NCBI GenBank assembly: GCA_021414085.1
Contig: JAIOPC010000014.1
Span: 434,001-498,000, forward strand
Direction: 5' to 3'
Origin: Actinomycetes bacterium
GTDB lineage: Bacteria > Actinomycetota > Acidimicrobiia > Acidimicrobiales > Ilumatobacteraceae
Length of the DNA: 64,000 nucleotides
Shown here: positions 43,684 to 54,894 of the stretch, piece after piece
How the letters are laid out: every line of letters begins with the position of its first letter
Numbering within the stretch: the stretch's first letter is position 1
Translations under genes and position numbers: made by a program
Notes under the pieces: model-generated
Seen by the model: only the letters and a program-made list of their open reading frames with translations
Told to the model about the DNA's origin: nothing
The model's database searches: none

Positions 43684-44114
43684 GGCGCCAGCGCACTAAA
43701 CGGGGCGGCTGGGATGTTGCGCAGTACCCCGTAGGTGACGATTGCGATGGGTAGCCCCCAGACGAGCGGCCGCAACAGCCACGCTGGAATTGCGAGCGGC
43801 GGTTTGTCCCAACTGGTGCGCAGCCACGACCACCAGCCCAGGAGCGCGGCGACGACGGCCAGTGGGATGAACACGTTGTAGCCCAGCGCGGCGCCAACGT
43901 GACCGTTCAACAGTTGGTGAAGGCCGCGTGTTAACCCGCAGCCGGGGCACCACAACCCGGTCGATGCGTGAAAGATGCACGGCGGAAAGCGGCTGTTGGT
44001 GGCCGCCGGGTCGTTTGTCGCCACCACCGCAGCAAGTCCGGCGGTCGCACAGGCGCATGCGATAGGCAGCCCGCGCCGCAACCATCTGTGGCGACTGGTC
44101 AGTGTTGACTGCAT
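43680..44114 (-). CDS. DUF2752 membrane protein
   Basis: A 144-aa membrane protein with the DUF2752 signature: CIFHASTGLWCPGCGLTRGL, followed by HQLLNGHVGAALGYNVFIPL. Three or four hydrophobic helices surround it. The Cys-rich CPGCG motif is typical and may bind a metal or form a disulfide. The function of the family is unknown. The ATG at 44114 is 7 nt after a TACCAT box (44122-44127). It is convergent with the SGNH gene and overlaps its stop by 4 nt. Confidence 0.85.
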   Translation of the reverse strand: MQSTLTSRHRWLRRGLPIACACATAGLAAVVATNDPAATNSRFPPCIFHASTGLWCPGCGLTRGLHQLLNGHVGAALGYNVFIPLAVVAALLGWWSWLRTSWDKPPLAIPAWLLRPLVWGLPIAIVTYGVLRNIPAAPFSALAP

Positions 44115-44186
44115 TCCGCGAATGGTACGCCGTGCTGTGTCACACGTGGTTGTCGTTGACCCGGTTCGCCGCCACGCTGGAAGGCC

Positions 44187-45803
<1,617 letters not shown>

Positions 45804-45840
45804 CGCACGCACGAGTCCGAAGGTTCCTATTGTGCAGCGC

Positions 45841-47517
45841 GTGAACTCGCGGCGATGGGGACTGGGCGCTTGTGTGGTCCTGTCGGCCTGCGCATCAGGG
45901 CCGGGCGTCTCAGTGGAGAGTCGGTCGCAAGCGGCGCCTACGTTTCGTCGTGGCGCCGAGTTGGTGCCAGTCGAAGCGCTTCCGGACATCGATCCGATCG
46001 AATGGGAAGGGTGCGCCGCACAGGATGCGCCGTGGGAGTGCGCCACCATCGAGGTTCCGCTCGACTATCGCGCTGCCGCGGATTCCGAAACCATCTCGAT
46101 CGCGGTGACGCGCCTTCCCGCGGCGGCGCCATCGCAGCGGATCGGGTCGCTCGTGTTGAACCCCGGGGGCCCGGGCGGCTCGGGCCTCGACCTCACGTGG
46201 AGTTACGCGTCGCTCTTTCCTTCTGCACTCACCGACTCATTCGATCTGGTCGGGTTCGATCCGCGTGGTGTCGGTCGCTCGACGGCGGTGGATTGCGGCG
46301 ACCTCGATCGTTCGTACACCGTTGTGGAGCGCGACTGCATCGAGAACAGTGGCGACCTGTTGCCCTATGTCGGCACGGCGAACGCCGCGCGCGACATGGA
46401 ACAACTGCGCAAAGCACTTGGCGACGAAGAGCTCACGTACCTCGGGTTTAGTTATGGCACCGCGCTCGGCGCGGTGTACGCCGACCTGTTTCCCGACAGC
46501 GTGCGAGCGCTGGTGTTGGATGGCAGTGTCGACCCTGCGGCTGGTCAGTACAACGTCGATGGCACGTCGACCGGCTCGTTCTCGGATCCTTTCTACGGTG
46601 TTCAGGACTTCGAAGGAACGCTGGATGTGTTTCTCGACTTGTGCGACGCCTCGCGGGACTGCAAGGCCGGACCGCGCAGTCGAACGTTGCTCGACGACCT
46701 CCAATTCGATGTCGAACGCGCGGATACCGACTACTTCGACCAGTGGGATGAGGCCGTTACCGACCAGCAGGTGTCAGGCATCGTTGCATCGGCGATGTAC
46801 AACACCGACCTCTGGGTGCCCTTGGCCGTGGCACTTGCCGACGCCGCGAACGGCGATGCCAGCACGCTCGCAGCTCTCGGCAGTTTCCTCGAAGCCGGTT
46901 ACCCGCGCGCCGAGGATACGTACGACAACCTGACCGAGGCCAATCTCGCGATCTATTGCGCCGACTTCGCTGGCCGCACCGGCCGCTTCGCTGTCGACTC
47001 TTGTCGCGGCTGGCCCGAGTCGGCGGAGCCGCTACCGATCATCACCGCCGTTGATGTGGCAAACCCCATTGTTGTGATCGGAACTGATGGCGACCCCGCG
47101 ACGCCTGGGTTCCTTGCACCGATGATGGCTGACGCCTTGGGCGACGCGGTGTCGGTGCGGTGGGAGGGTGCCGGTCATACCGCGTTCCTGCACAGCGACT
47201 GTGTCGATCGCATCGTGATCGATTACCTCGTCGAGTTGCAGGTGCCCGAGACGCACACACAGTGCGGGTTCACCGACGATGTCAACACGACTGTGGCGCG
47301 CGCGTCAGCCGTGTTCTCGCTCGATCGCGACAGGTTCTTGATCAGGTTGCAGGACGTGTTCGAAGCGGAAGGTTCGCCGCCAGATGTCGCTCGCTGTTTG
47401 GCCCAAGGCATCATCGATCAAGGTTCGGATTCCGTCGTTGTCTATGCCCGACTTGGCGTGCAAACGCCTGACTACCTCGAACTGCGTCAGCGCTTGAGCT
47501 GTACCGGCGTTCCCTGA
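45841..47517 (+). CDS. Secreted alpha/beta hydrolase lipoprotein (TAP-like)
   Basis: A 558-aa exported hydrolase related to tripeptidyl aminopeptidase and SCO7095-type enzymes. The signal peptide ends in a lipobox (LSAC, Cys17). [17 protein letters not shown] is the oxyanion loop; [16 protein letters not shown] contains the nucleophile Ser. The C-terminal part ([28 protein letters not shown]) carries the acid and His. I chose the GTG at 45841 since TATTGT (45828-45833) lies 7 nt before it; a GTG at 45832 is also possible. Its 3' end overlaps the fumarase gene by 31 nt. It probably cleaves peptides or small esters outside the cell. Confidence 0.88.
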   Translation: MNSRRWGLGACVVLSACASGPGVSVESRSQAAPTFRRGAELVPVEALPDIDPIEWEGCAAQDAPWECATIEVPLDYRAAADSETISIAVTRLPAAAPSQRIGSLVLNPGGPGGSGLDLTWSYASLFPSALTDSFDLVGFDPRGVGRSTAVDCGDLDRSYTVVERDCIENSGDLLPYVGTANAARDMEQLRKALGDEELTYLGFSYGTALGAVYADLFPDSVRALVLDGSVDPAAGQYNVDGTSTGSFSDPFYGVQDFEGTLDVFLDLCDASRDCKAGPRSRTLLDDLQFDVERADTDYFDQWDEAVTDQQVSGIVASAMYNTDLWVPLAVALADAANGDASTLAALGSFLEAGYPRAEDTYDNLTEANLAIYCADFAGRTGRFAVDSCRGWPESAEPLPIITAVDVANPIVVIGTDGDPATPGFLAPMMADALGDAVSVRWEGAGHTAFLHSDCVDRIVIDYLVELQVPETHTQCGFTDDVNTTVARASAVFSLDRDRFLIRLQDVFEAEGSPPDVARCLAQGIIDQGSDSVVVYARLGVQTPDYLELRQRLSCTGVP

Positions 47518-49160
47518 TACGGACGGTTGACGAGTTCGAAGAAGTCGTTGCCTTTGTCGTCGACGACGATGAACGCGGGGAAGTCGCGCACTTCGATCTT
47601 CCACACCGCCTCCATGCCGAGCTCTTCGAGTTCGACGATCTCGACTTTCGAAATGCAGTCCTGCGCGATGCGTGCCGCTGGTCCGCCAATTGTGCCGAGA
47701 TAGAAGCCACCGTGCTTGTTACACGCGTCGGTGACGGCCTTGCTGCGGTTGCCCTTGGCCAACATGATCATGCTGCCGCCGGCCTCTTGGAATTGGTCGA
47801 CGTAGCTGTCCATGCGGCCAGCGGTTGTTGGGCCAAACGAGCCACTGACCATGCCGTCGGGTGTCTTGGCTGGTCCGGCGTAGTAGACGCAGTAGTCGAG
47901 CATGTACTGCGGCATCGGTTCGCCAGCATCGAGTCGTGCCTTGATGTGTGCGTGCGCAATGTCGCGTGCGACGACCATCGGGCCGTTCAGCATCACCCGC
48001 GTCTTGACCGGGTACTTGCTCAACTCGGCGCGAATCTCGGCCATCGGGCGAGTGAGATCGATAGTGACCGACTCACTACTCAATTCGTCTTCAACCACAT
48101 CCGGAAGGAATCGTGCCGGGTCGTGCTCGAGTTGCTCAAGGAAGACTCCCTCGGCAGTGATCTTGCCGAGCATCTGACGATCGGCGCTGCACGAGACAGC
48201 CATGGCGATCGGGCAGCTGGCGCCGTGGCGCGGCAAGCGAACGACGCGTACGTCGTGGCAGAAGTACTTGCCACCGAACTGCGCGCCGATTCCGGTTTCT
48301 TGGCTGACAGCGAGGACCTTTGCTTCCAGTTCAATGTCGCGAAACGCGTGACCCTTTGTGCTGCCCTCAGTGGGCAATGAGTCGAGGTACTTGGTGCTCG
48401 CGAGCTTCGCGGTCTCGACGGCGAACTCGGCGCTGGTGCCACCGATAACAACTGCGAGGTGATACGGCGGGCAGGCAGAAGTTCCGAGTGTCTTCATCTT
48501 GTCGAACAGCCACGGCAAGAGTGTCTTCTCGTTGAGCAGTGCCTTCGTCTCTTGAAAGAGGTAGCTCTTGTTGGCGCTGCCGCCGCCCTTGGCGATGAAC
48601 AGGAACTTGTACTCGTCGCCATCGACCGCACTGATCTTGATTTCGGCGGGGAGGTTGTTGCCGGTGTTGACCTCTTCGTACATGCTGATCGGGGCCATCT
48701 GGCTGTAGCGCAGGTAACTCGTCTGGAACGTGTTGTACACGCCACGAGCGATCGCTTCTTCGTCACCGCCGTTGATATTGCCGGCCGTGGTGAAAACCTG
48801 TTGGCCCTTCTTCGCCTTGATGATTGCCGTGCCCGTGTCTTGGCACATCGGCAGCACTCCACCTGCGGCAATCGCTGCGTTCTTCAACAGGTCGAGCGCA
48901 ACGAAGCGGTCGTTGTCGCTCGCTTCCGGGTCGTCGAGGATGTTGCGCAACTGCTGCAGGTGAGCGGGTCGCAGAAAGTGCGAGATCTCGCGCATCGCCT
49001 CCTGCGTGATGAGCGTCAGCGCAGCAGGGTCGACCCGCAGCATCGGCCCGAGCGGCGTGTCGACCGCATGCACGAAGTCGGTGCTGATTCGGCGATACGG
49101 AGTGTCGTCGGCACCAAGCGGAAGGATGGGAGTGAACTCGAAAACCGGAGCGTCAGCCAC
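47487..49160 (-). CDS. Fumarate hydratase, class I
   Basis: An iron-sulfur fumarase that interconverts fumarate and malate in the TCA cycle; 557 aa, the size of the single-chain class I enzyme. The cluster Cys ligands are likely those in [19 protein letters not shown] and [10 protein letters not shown]. The second half contains [13 protein letters not shown] with [13 protein letters not shown] and [15 protein letters not shown], the beta-type domain. The GTG start at 49160 is 6 nt after a TAACCT box (49167-49172), so leaderless. Class I activity depends on the oxygen-sensitive cluster. Confidence 0.95.
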   Translation of the reverse strand: MADAPVFEFTPILPLGADDTPYRRISTDFVHAVDTPLGPMLRVDPAALTLITQEAMREISHFLRPAHLQQLRNILDDPEASDNDRFVALDLLKNAAIAAGGVLPMCQDTGTAIIKAKKGQQVFTTAGNINGGDEEAIARGVYNTFQTSYLRYSQMAPISMYEEVNTGNNLPAEIKISAVDGDEYKFLFIAKGGGSANKSYLFQETKALLNEKTLLPWLFDKMKTLGTSACPPYHLAVVIGGTSAEFAVETAKLASTKYLDSLPTEGSTKGHAFRDIELEAKVLAVSQETGIGAQFGGKYFCHDVRVVRLPRHGASCPIAMAVSCSADRQMLGKITAEGVFLEQLEHDPARFLPDVVEDELSSESVTIDLTRPMAEIRAELSKYPVKTRVMLNGPMVVARDIAHAHIKARLDAGEPMPQYMLDYCVYYAGPAKTPDGMVSGSFGPTTAGRMDSYVDQFQEAGGSMIMLAKGNRSKAVTDACNKHGGFYLGTIGGPAARIAQDCISKVEIVELEELGMEAVWKIEVRDFPAFIVVDDKGNDFFELVNRPYQGTPVQLKR

Positions 49161-49178
49161 GCCCTCAGGTTATGTCGC

Positions 49179-51044
49179 TCACCCTTCAGCAGGCACCGTG
49201 TCTGATGCTGGATCCTCAACCGGTAGCGCCGCGATGGCTTTGAACTGCTGGTAGAGGGCTTCGCTGCCGAGCGTTTCGGGAGTGCAGTTGGCGGCCACCC
49301 ACGACCAATAGGCGTGCTGATCCTGTCGGTTCAACAGGCTGTCCCCGTAATCCGGTGGCAGCGACGTCTCAATCCACAGACCCGCAATGCGACGGAACTC
49401 GTCGGCAATCTCATCGGGAGAGAGCGCGACAAGGATTGCCCATTGGGCGGCGATGTCGTCGGAAGTGATGCCGGGGGTACCCAAGATGGTCTTGGAGTAC
49501 ACGTCGTACGCGCCGACGGCTCGGCAGAAAACGTCAGGTGACGGCGGCACCGGTTCCGGCTCTGATGTCGTCGTGGTCGCCTTCTGTTCGTGGTACGTGA
49601 CGATCGGCCCGATGACGACAGAGTTGGCGTCCAGGGATGTACCAAGCTCATTGGCGCCCGAAGACACCGCCCGAACGAATGGTGTCATCACTGCTTCTCG
49701 AATCGCTGCCAAAGCAGCAGCGGCTAGTTGTTTGATGCCGGGCACGGCGATGGAAGATGTGAGTGCCGCAAATGCTGCGTCAATGAGCTGGTTCCCGAAT
49801 GAAGCAATCTCGGAGAACTCGGGCCGGTGCACGACGACAGTGGTGTAGACGGAACCTGTCTTCTCCGGCCCAGACGTGTCTTCTTCTCTTACCGTCGTGA
49901 ACTGATACTTCGGACGCCGACTCGCGGGCACGACATCGTCGGCACTCGTTTTCTCAATGAGGACGTGTCCGTCTTCTCGTGGGTTGACGTGCCAATCAAC
50001 CTTGCTGCTCGGCTCCAGCAGCTGTGGCAGGTGGGTGCCGGTGAACACGACGGAACAATCGTCGAGCCACTGTGGCCACTCCTTTTCTCCTGCGGCTGGC
50101 CCAACTGTGATTTCTCCGGCTGACCCGTCCGACTGCATCGCCTCGGGTTCGACGACCGCTTTGATTCCCCAGTGCGACAACAAGGAGGTCACGTAACCGA
50201 CGACGGCCAGCACGCCGAACGCGACGCCGATCGCCTCAATCACTGGTTCCGTGAGGTTCTTGACGAGGCCGTTGACGACACCGGCGGCGAGATCGATCGC
50301 GAAGTTCCAGATCCCGGAAATCACCGAGCCGACGAAACTGAAAACTCCGTTGCCGAGGAAACTCGGCGAGATCCGCAGCGAATTGAACACAAAGCCGAAT
50401 GCCTTCGAGAGGAATCCGGATACCTCCGAGCAGACACCGGCGCGGTTGAGCAGGCCGGATGCAGCATCGGTCGTAGGCACGTCGCCGACGACAAGTTGAT
50501 CTGCCTCAGCGAGTGGCGCTTCCGTCTGGTCGATCTGCTCTGCTACGTCGGCGACGAACAGCAAAATGGCGGCGCGCGGATACACGACGTCCTGGGCGTG
50601 GGTCCAGTCAGTGTCTGGTTCGAACCATGCTGCCGCGGTCTGGGCTTTCGCGGTCGTGTGTTGCGCGAGCCACGACGCAACCAGATAGCTGGTAGGCGGT
50701 GCTCCAGCTGGCATCGGCGCCATTGCGTCAAGGTCGTATCCCTGTAGTCCGACGCGCGAGACGACTTCCGTCGACATCGACTCCATTTGCCACTGCGTGA
50801 CCGTGACGAGCGTTGCGTCGCTCGCCGGTATCGACGGATCCTCAACGACACCAATTCCCGAAGCCGCGATCGCCGTCGCGACGGCAGCCTCATCTATCGC
50901 CCTGCTCTCCGCCTCTGGAATCGAGTCTGCGGGCGCCGGCGTTGTGCCGGCGGCGGGTGATGCCTCATCATCGCCACCCGACGTACACGACATGAGGAGT
51001 GACCCGACGACAAGTAGTGCGACTGCTTGCAACTTCCGTTTCAT
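49179..51044 (-). CDS. Large lipoprotein of unknown function
   Basis: A 621-aa exported protein with a lipobox (LMSC, Cys20). An acidic Pro/Ala linker follows, and two long hydrophobic segments lie at about 175-240 (SFVGSVISGIWNFAIDLAAG, and EAIGVAFGVLAVVGYVTSLL), so the middle part may enter a membrane. The C-terminal half has another hydrophobic stretch near 395-425. No enzyme motif is visible. I cannot assign a family. A TAGGTT box (51052-51057) 7 nt before the ATG supports the start; longer in-frame readings from 51524 overlap the glycan genes. It may be a surface adhesin, pore or stress lipoprotein; nothing favours one. Confidence 0.7.
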   Translation of the reverse strand: MKRKLQAVALLVVGSLLMSCTSGGDDEASPAAGTTPAPADSIPEAESRAIDEAAVATAIAASGIGVVEDPSIPASDATLVTVTQWQMESMSTEVVSRVGLQGYDLDAMAPMPAGAPPTSYLVASWLAQHTTAKAQTAAAWFEPDTDWTHAQDVVYPRAAILLFVADVAEQIDQTEAPLAEADQLVVGDVPTTDAASGLLNRAGVCSEVSGFLSKAFGFVFNSLRISPSFLGNGVFSFVGSVISGIWNFAIDLAAGVVNGLVKNLTEPVIEAIGVAFGVLAVVGYVTSLLSHWGIKAVVEPEAMQSDGSAGEITVGPAAGEKEWPQWLDDCSVVFTGTHLPQLLEPSSKVDWHVNPREDGHVLIEKTSADDVVPASRRPKYQFTTVREEDTSGPEKTGSVYTTVVVHRPEFSEIASFGNQLIDAAFAALTSSIAVPGIKQLAAAALAAIREAVMTPFVRAVSSGANELGTSLDANSVVIGPIVTYHEQKATTTTSEPEPVPPSPDVFCRAVGAYDVYSKTILGTPGITSDDIAAQWAILVALSPDEIADEFRRIAGLWIETSLPPDYGDSLLNRQDQHAYWSWVAANCTPETLGSEALYQQFKAIAALPVEDPASDTVPAEG

Positions 51045-51079
51045 CGTGCAGAACCTAGTGTCGCCGCGACGAGCGAACG

Positions 51080-51742
51080 TCAGTTTTGCGGAGCCAGCCG
51101 GTGAACGATGGTGAGCCGGTCGACGGGGACGCCGAGTGTGGAGGACAGCGTGTGATTGCGGGCACGGGCGACGGTTTCGATGCCGATTCGCTCCAGCGCA
51201 CGTGCCCGATGGCCGTGCAGCGCGTTCATCTCTCCGTACCAGCCGGGTTGACCGGCGGCGATGCAACGCGCGCTGATGTGGTCGCGTAGCGCCAAAGCTG
51301 TCGTGCCCGACCGCGATCGAGTCGCCACGTTGAGGTGAGCGTGTACCGGCATCGGAACCTGCTGGCGCGACTTGCGCAGCGTGACCACATCGCGGGTGCG
51401 CGACCACCAAAATCGCAGGCTCGCGGGATCGATTCGGAAGGTGATGAGGCGTCCGAGCATTCGGATGGTGAAGCGAGTCAACTCGCGGCGCACCCACTGT
51501 GCCTGCGCTGCCTCGTCGACGCATACGAGCGCGTAGCCAACGACGTCACCCTCGGCAGAAACGGCCACAGCGGCGTCTGCGCGCCCGGGGCCTAGATACC
51601 AGCCGAGGCACACGTGTCGATACCCGGCGGCACCCGCAAGCGGTCGTGGCATTGGGGCGCCGAGCAGCAGCGTCGCGTCGAAGAGCGCGGCGATGGCTTC
51701 GTCGTCGCCCTCGCCGGCCGGGCGCAGGCCGCGCACGATCAC
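51080..51742 (-). CDS. GNAT-like acetyltransferase, last gene of the glycan operon
   Basis: A protein of about 220 aa. Strand GDVVGYALVCVDEAAQAQW is followed by HAHLNVATRSRSGTTALALRDHISARC, and GWYGEMNALHGHRARALERIG, the latter being the R/Q-x-x-G-x-G-like loop and end helix of GNAT enzymes. The start is uncertain: I used the GTG at 51742, 4 nt after the stop of the glycosyltransferase gene; TTG at 51754 or GTG at 51736 are alternatives. It may acetylate a sugar or the product of the cluster, by context. Codon use matches the neighbours. Confidence 0.7.
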   Translation of the reverse strand: MIVRGLRPAGEGDDEAIAALFDATLLLGAPMPRPLAGAAGYRHVCLGWYLGPGRADAAVAVSAEGDVVGYALVCVDEAAQAQWVRRELTRFTIRMLGRLITFRIDPASLRFWWSRTRDVVTLRKSRQQVPMPVHAHLNVATRSRSGTTALALRDHISARCIAAGQPGWYGEMNALHGHRARALERIGIETVARARNHTLSSTLGVPVDRLTIVHRLAPQN

Positions 51743-51746
51743 GCCG

Positions 51747-52904
51747 TCAGACAAGGACGACTTCACCGCGTGTTGTGGCGGCTGTGTTGGTCGCCGCTGG
51801 CATCGTGCCGGAAACGCGCACGAAGAGCTTGAGCATGCGGTCAACGGCGCGCTCCCACGAGAACTGTTCAGCGCGATCGCGACACACCAACCGCTGGATA
51901 TCGCGGTCGCCTGAGAGAAACGCCTGCACCGCGTCGGCGAACTGGCTGCCCGTGCCCTCAACCACCCGTGCTGCTCCGGTAGCCGCGAGTTCGGGCAGTG
52001 CCCCTGCGGTTGGAATCACGATCGGAGTGCCCGCAGCCATCGCCTCGAGAGCGGACAGACCGAACGTCTCGAAGGGGCAGGGGGCCAACGCCACGTCGGC
52101 GTCGGCGACCAGTTGTACGAGGCGATCGCGGTCCGAGATGTGCCCAACGAATTCGACTGGTAATCCGCGCGACGCTGCGACGAGAGTGCCCAGCATCGGG
52201 CCAGCGCCAGCGACGATCAGCCGTGAGGTCACACCACGTCGGCACAACTCGCGAATGGTTTCGATACCAAGCATCGGGTGCTTCTCGGCGGAGAGCCGGC
52301 CAACCATTACGATGGTTGCTGTGTAGCTCTGGCGGCCGGTACGCGCACCGGGGTGCCAGCGAACAAGATCCGCGCCGAGCGGCATGACTTCGATGTTGCT
52401 GGCGCCGATTCGTTCGAATTCCTGCGCGGCGAACCGCGATGCGCACACGACCGCATCGACGCGAGACGCAAGTCGACGATTCCACAAGTCGGCCGCTGCG
52501 GCGAGTGGGAAGTACTTCGGTACGCGTTGAGACAAGATGGCGTCGATCCGTTCGTGCGACATCAGAACGACGGGCGCGGCTCCCCGTCGACGCGCGCGAT
52601 CGGCGGCGATTGCGAGAGTGGTTTTGTCCGACAACTCGATGACGTCAGGACGCACATCTTCGATGATCTCCTGCGCCAACGACGCCGAACGGATCGCACG
52701 GTAGCCACCCATTCCCGGCACCAACGGTGATGCAACCGAGATCGTGCGGACACCGCCGTCGTCGGTCGACGTATCGTCAGCACCGGGCACGACACGCGTG
52801 ACTCGGTGCCCACGCGCGACGTAGCCGCTGGCGAGTTCGACCATTGCCGTGCGCAAACCGCCGCTGGTTTCGCCATAGAAGTTGGCGAGTTGCACGATGT
52901 GCAT
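51747..52904 (-). CDS. Glycosyltransferase, GT4 family
   Basis: A 385-aa GT-B enzyme of the GT4 type. The N-terminal LANFYGETSGGLRTAMVELA and the C-terminal VMVGRLSAEKHPMLGIE, then PCPFETFGLSALEAMAAGTP (the E-x7-E motif for nucleotide sugar) define it. It transfers a sugar from a nucleotide donor. The ATG overlaps the stop of the next upstream gene by 1 nt (TGATG). The acceptor is probably the glycan made by this operon; the sugar is unknown. Confidence 0.9.
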   Translation of the reverse strand: MHIVQLANFYGETSGGLRTAMVELASGYVARGHRVTRVVPGADDTSTDDGGVRTISVASPLVPGMGGYRAIRSASLAQEIIEDVRPDVIELSDKTTLAIAADRARRRGAAPVVLMSHERIDAILSQRVPKYFPLAAAADLWNRRLASRVDAVVCASRFAAQEFERIGASNIEVMPLGADLVRWHPGARTGRQSYTATIVMVGRLSAEKHPMLGIETIRELCRRGVTSRLIVAGAGPMLGTLVAASRGLPVEFVGHISDRDRLVQLVADADVALAPCPFETFGLSALEAMAAGTPIVIPTAGALPELAATGAARVVEGTGSQFADAVQAFLSGDRDIQRLVCRDRAEQFSWERAVDRMLKLFVRVSGTMPAATNTAATTRGEVVLV

Positions 52905-53710
52905 CAGCCGGCCAGCTTCACCATTTCGAATTCGGGCACATTTCCCGCGACGAGATCGCAGTAAGTAACGCTGCGTGTTCCGACCCGCACCGCGTGGGCG
53001 AGTGTTCGCTTCGTCGCATTCACGAGCCGCAGATCACCAAGATCATCAGGGTGCAACGCCAGTCGCAACGGAATCCTGCGTGTCAGCCGACTGCGGGCGA
53101 TCTGTTCGTTGGCCCTCGCTGCCACACCAGTGAGTGCGCTTCCTGGGCGCTGCGACAGCGCGGCAATCCGTATCTCGCGATCGCGGTGTAGGTCGACTAC
53201 CGACCATTGCGTCGTTGTGTACTCGAAGCCAAGTCGCCGCAGAGTCGACAGCGTCTCCGGCGAAGCGAGCCATCCTGGCGGAGTGAACCCGCGTGCCTCA
53301 ATGCCAGCGGCGCGCAACACCTCCTGTCCGGCGATGATCCGCCGCTCGGATTCGTCCGCACCAAGCTGCCAGAACTCTTGGCAACCACGCGCAAGCAGTG
53401 CACCCATCAGCGAGTGCCGCCGGGTGTCATTGCGCGATTCGCCGGCTTGGTCGCGGACGGAGCGATGTTCCCAGCCGTGTAGCGCCAACTCGTGTCCGCG
53501 CTCCTCAGCGGCGCGCAACCAGGCGGCGAAGGCAGGGTCGTTTGCCAAACTGCCGCCTCGCCACGGACCGGGCACCACCAGCAATGTTGCGCGCAGCCCG
53601 TACCACTCGACGATCGAAAGCCAATGCTTGGATTGCGCCGCGGTGCCAGGTGCGACGTCGTGCAAGGACACCACGAGACTGCTCGCGCCAAGGTGTTGCG
53701 CGGAGTTCAC
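52904..53710 (-). CDS. Polysaccharide deacetylase-like protein (DUF2334)
   Basis: A 268-aa protein with the NodB-like deacetylase fold of the DUF2334 type. SLVVSLHDVAPGTAAQSK carries the His-Asp pair and RGHELALHGWEHRS carries the His pair for metal. ATLLVVPGPWRGGS sits between them. GWLASPETLSTLRRLGFEYTT is a typical later segment. It should remove acetyl groups from a glycan or lipid-linked sugar. The GTG start at 53710 overlaps the previous gene by 4 nt (GTGA). Longer in-frame starts lie inside that gene and are rejected. Confidence 0.8.
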   Translation of the reverse strand: MNSAQHLGASSLVVSLHDVAPGTAAQSKHWLSIVEWYGLRATLLVVPGPWRGGSLANDPAFAAWLRAAEERGHELALHGWEHRSVRDQAGESRNDTRRHSLMGALLARGCQEFWQLGADESERRIIAGQEVLRAAGIEARGFTPPGWLASPETLSTLRRLGFEYTTTQWSVVDLHRDREIRIAALSQRPGSALTGVAARANEQIARSRLTRRIPLRLALHPDDLGDLRLVNATKRTLAHAVRVGTRSVTYCDLVAGNVPEFEMVKLAG

Positions 53711-54894
53711 GCGACCTCCTGTGGGACGCGCAACGAGGGGACCGTGGGGGAGATCAGCGCGCGGTAGTGATCGACGAGTTCGCCCATCACGACCGACCAC
53801 GAGCGGCCGATGACGCTGGCCCGCCCGGCGTCGCCCATCGCCACCCGGCGCAACGGCGACGCGGCGAGCTCGGCAACTGCGCCAGTCAGCATTCCCGGTT
53901 GCTCGGGCGACCAGAGGTAGCCGTTCGTCCCGTGTGTCACTAGATCGAGTGGACCACCGGCCGCGGGCGCGACCACCGGAACACCCGAGGCGAGGGCCTC
54001 CTGTACGGCCTGGCAGAACGTCTCATCCAAACCCGTGTGAGCGAAGACGTCGAACGAGGCGTGGTACGCGCTGAGCGCGGCGCCGCCTTGGAATCCGACG
54101 AAGCGGGCATCGGGTAGCTGGCGTTCGAGCCGTGCCTTCTCCGGCCCGTCGCCGACGACAACGACCTTCACGCCCGGCAGTTGGGTGATTGGTGCGAGTC
54201 GGTTGACTTGCTTTTCCTTCGCCAGGCGCCCGACGAATCCAACGATCGTCTCGCCGAGCGGTGCCAGTTCCTTGCGCAGCTCTGCGGAGCGATGCTCGGG
54301 GTGAAAGCGCACGAGATCCACGCCACGCGCCCACCGCTGAACTCGTTCGATCCCGTTGGTCTGCAGCGTCCAGATCGCCGACGTGGACGGAGCGAGGGTG
54401 AGGCTCGCCTGGTTATGAACCACGCGCAGCCAGCGCCAGATGTACTTGTCCGCCATCCCGAGGCCATAGCGGCCGGCGAAACCAGCGAGGTCGGTTTGAA
54501 AGACGGCGACCGACGGCACGTCGAGCAAGCGGGCGGCTCGCACGCCTGCCGCGCCCAGCACCGTGGGCGCGGCGAGGTGAACGACGTCGGGCTTAAAGCT
54601 GCGCAACATCGAGGTGAGTCGCACCACTGGCAGACCGACGCGTAGCGAGTCGTAGCGCGGTAAGTCGATCGCGCGCACGCGCACCACGGGTGTTCCATCA
54701 ATGTTGTCCGAACCAGGACCAGGCGCGATGACCATCACTTCGTGGCCTTCCGCGCGCAGGTACTCGATGAGGCGCAGCACGGAGTTGGTCACTCCGTTGA
54801 CGGCAGGAAGGAACGACTCGGCAATCACTGCGACGCGTAGCTTCGAGTCCGGTGCTCGCCAATGACGCGGAACGGGACGACGTAGTGTCAGCAC
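53707..54894 (-). CDS. Glycosyltransferase, GT4 (mannosyltransferase-like)
   Basis: A 395-aa GT-B enzyme. RVAVIAESFLPAVNGVTNSVLRL is the N-terminal acceptor loop; KPDVVHLAAPTVLGAAGV and GFVGRLAKEKQVNRLAP are typical. The donor motif is HTGLDETFCQAVQEALASGVPVV with two Glu. The start resembles actinobacterial MgtA/PimB-like mannosyltransferases, though the donor is not proven. It overlaps both neighbours (7 nt and 4 nt). It likely acts at the cytoplasmic face on a lipid-linked sugar. Confidence 0.88.
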   Translation of the reverse strand: MLTLRRPVPRHWRAPDSKLRVAVIAESFLPAVNGVTNSVLRLIEYLRAEGHEVMVIAPGPGSDNIDGTPVVRVRAIDLPRYDSLRVGLPVVRLTSMLRSFKPDVVHLAAPTVLGAAGVRAARLLDVPSVAVFQTDLAGFAGRYGLGMADKYIWRWLRVVHNQASLTLAPSTSAIWTLQTNGIERVQRWARGVDLVRFHPEHRSAELRKELAPLGETIVGFVGRLAKEKQVNRLAPITQLPGVKVVVVGDGPEKARLERQLPDARFVGFQGGAALSAYHASFDVFAHTGLDETFCQAVQEALASGVPVVAPAAGGPLDLVTHGTNGYLWSPEQPGMLTGAVAELAASPLRRVAMGDAGRASVIGRSWSVVMGELVDHYRALISPTVPSLRVPQEVA

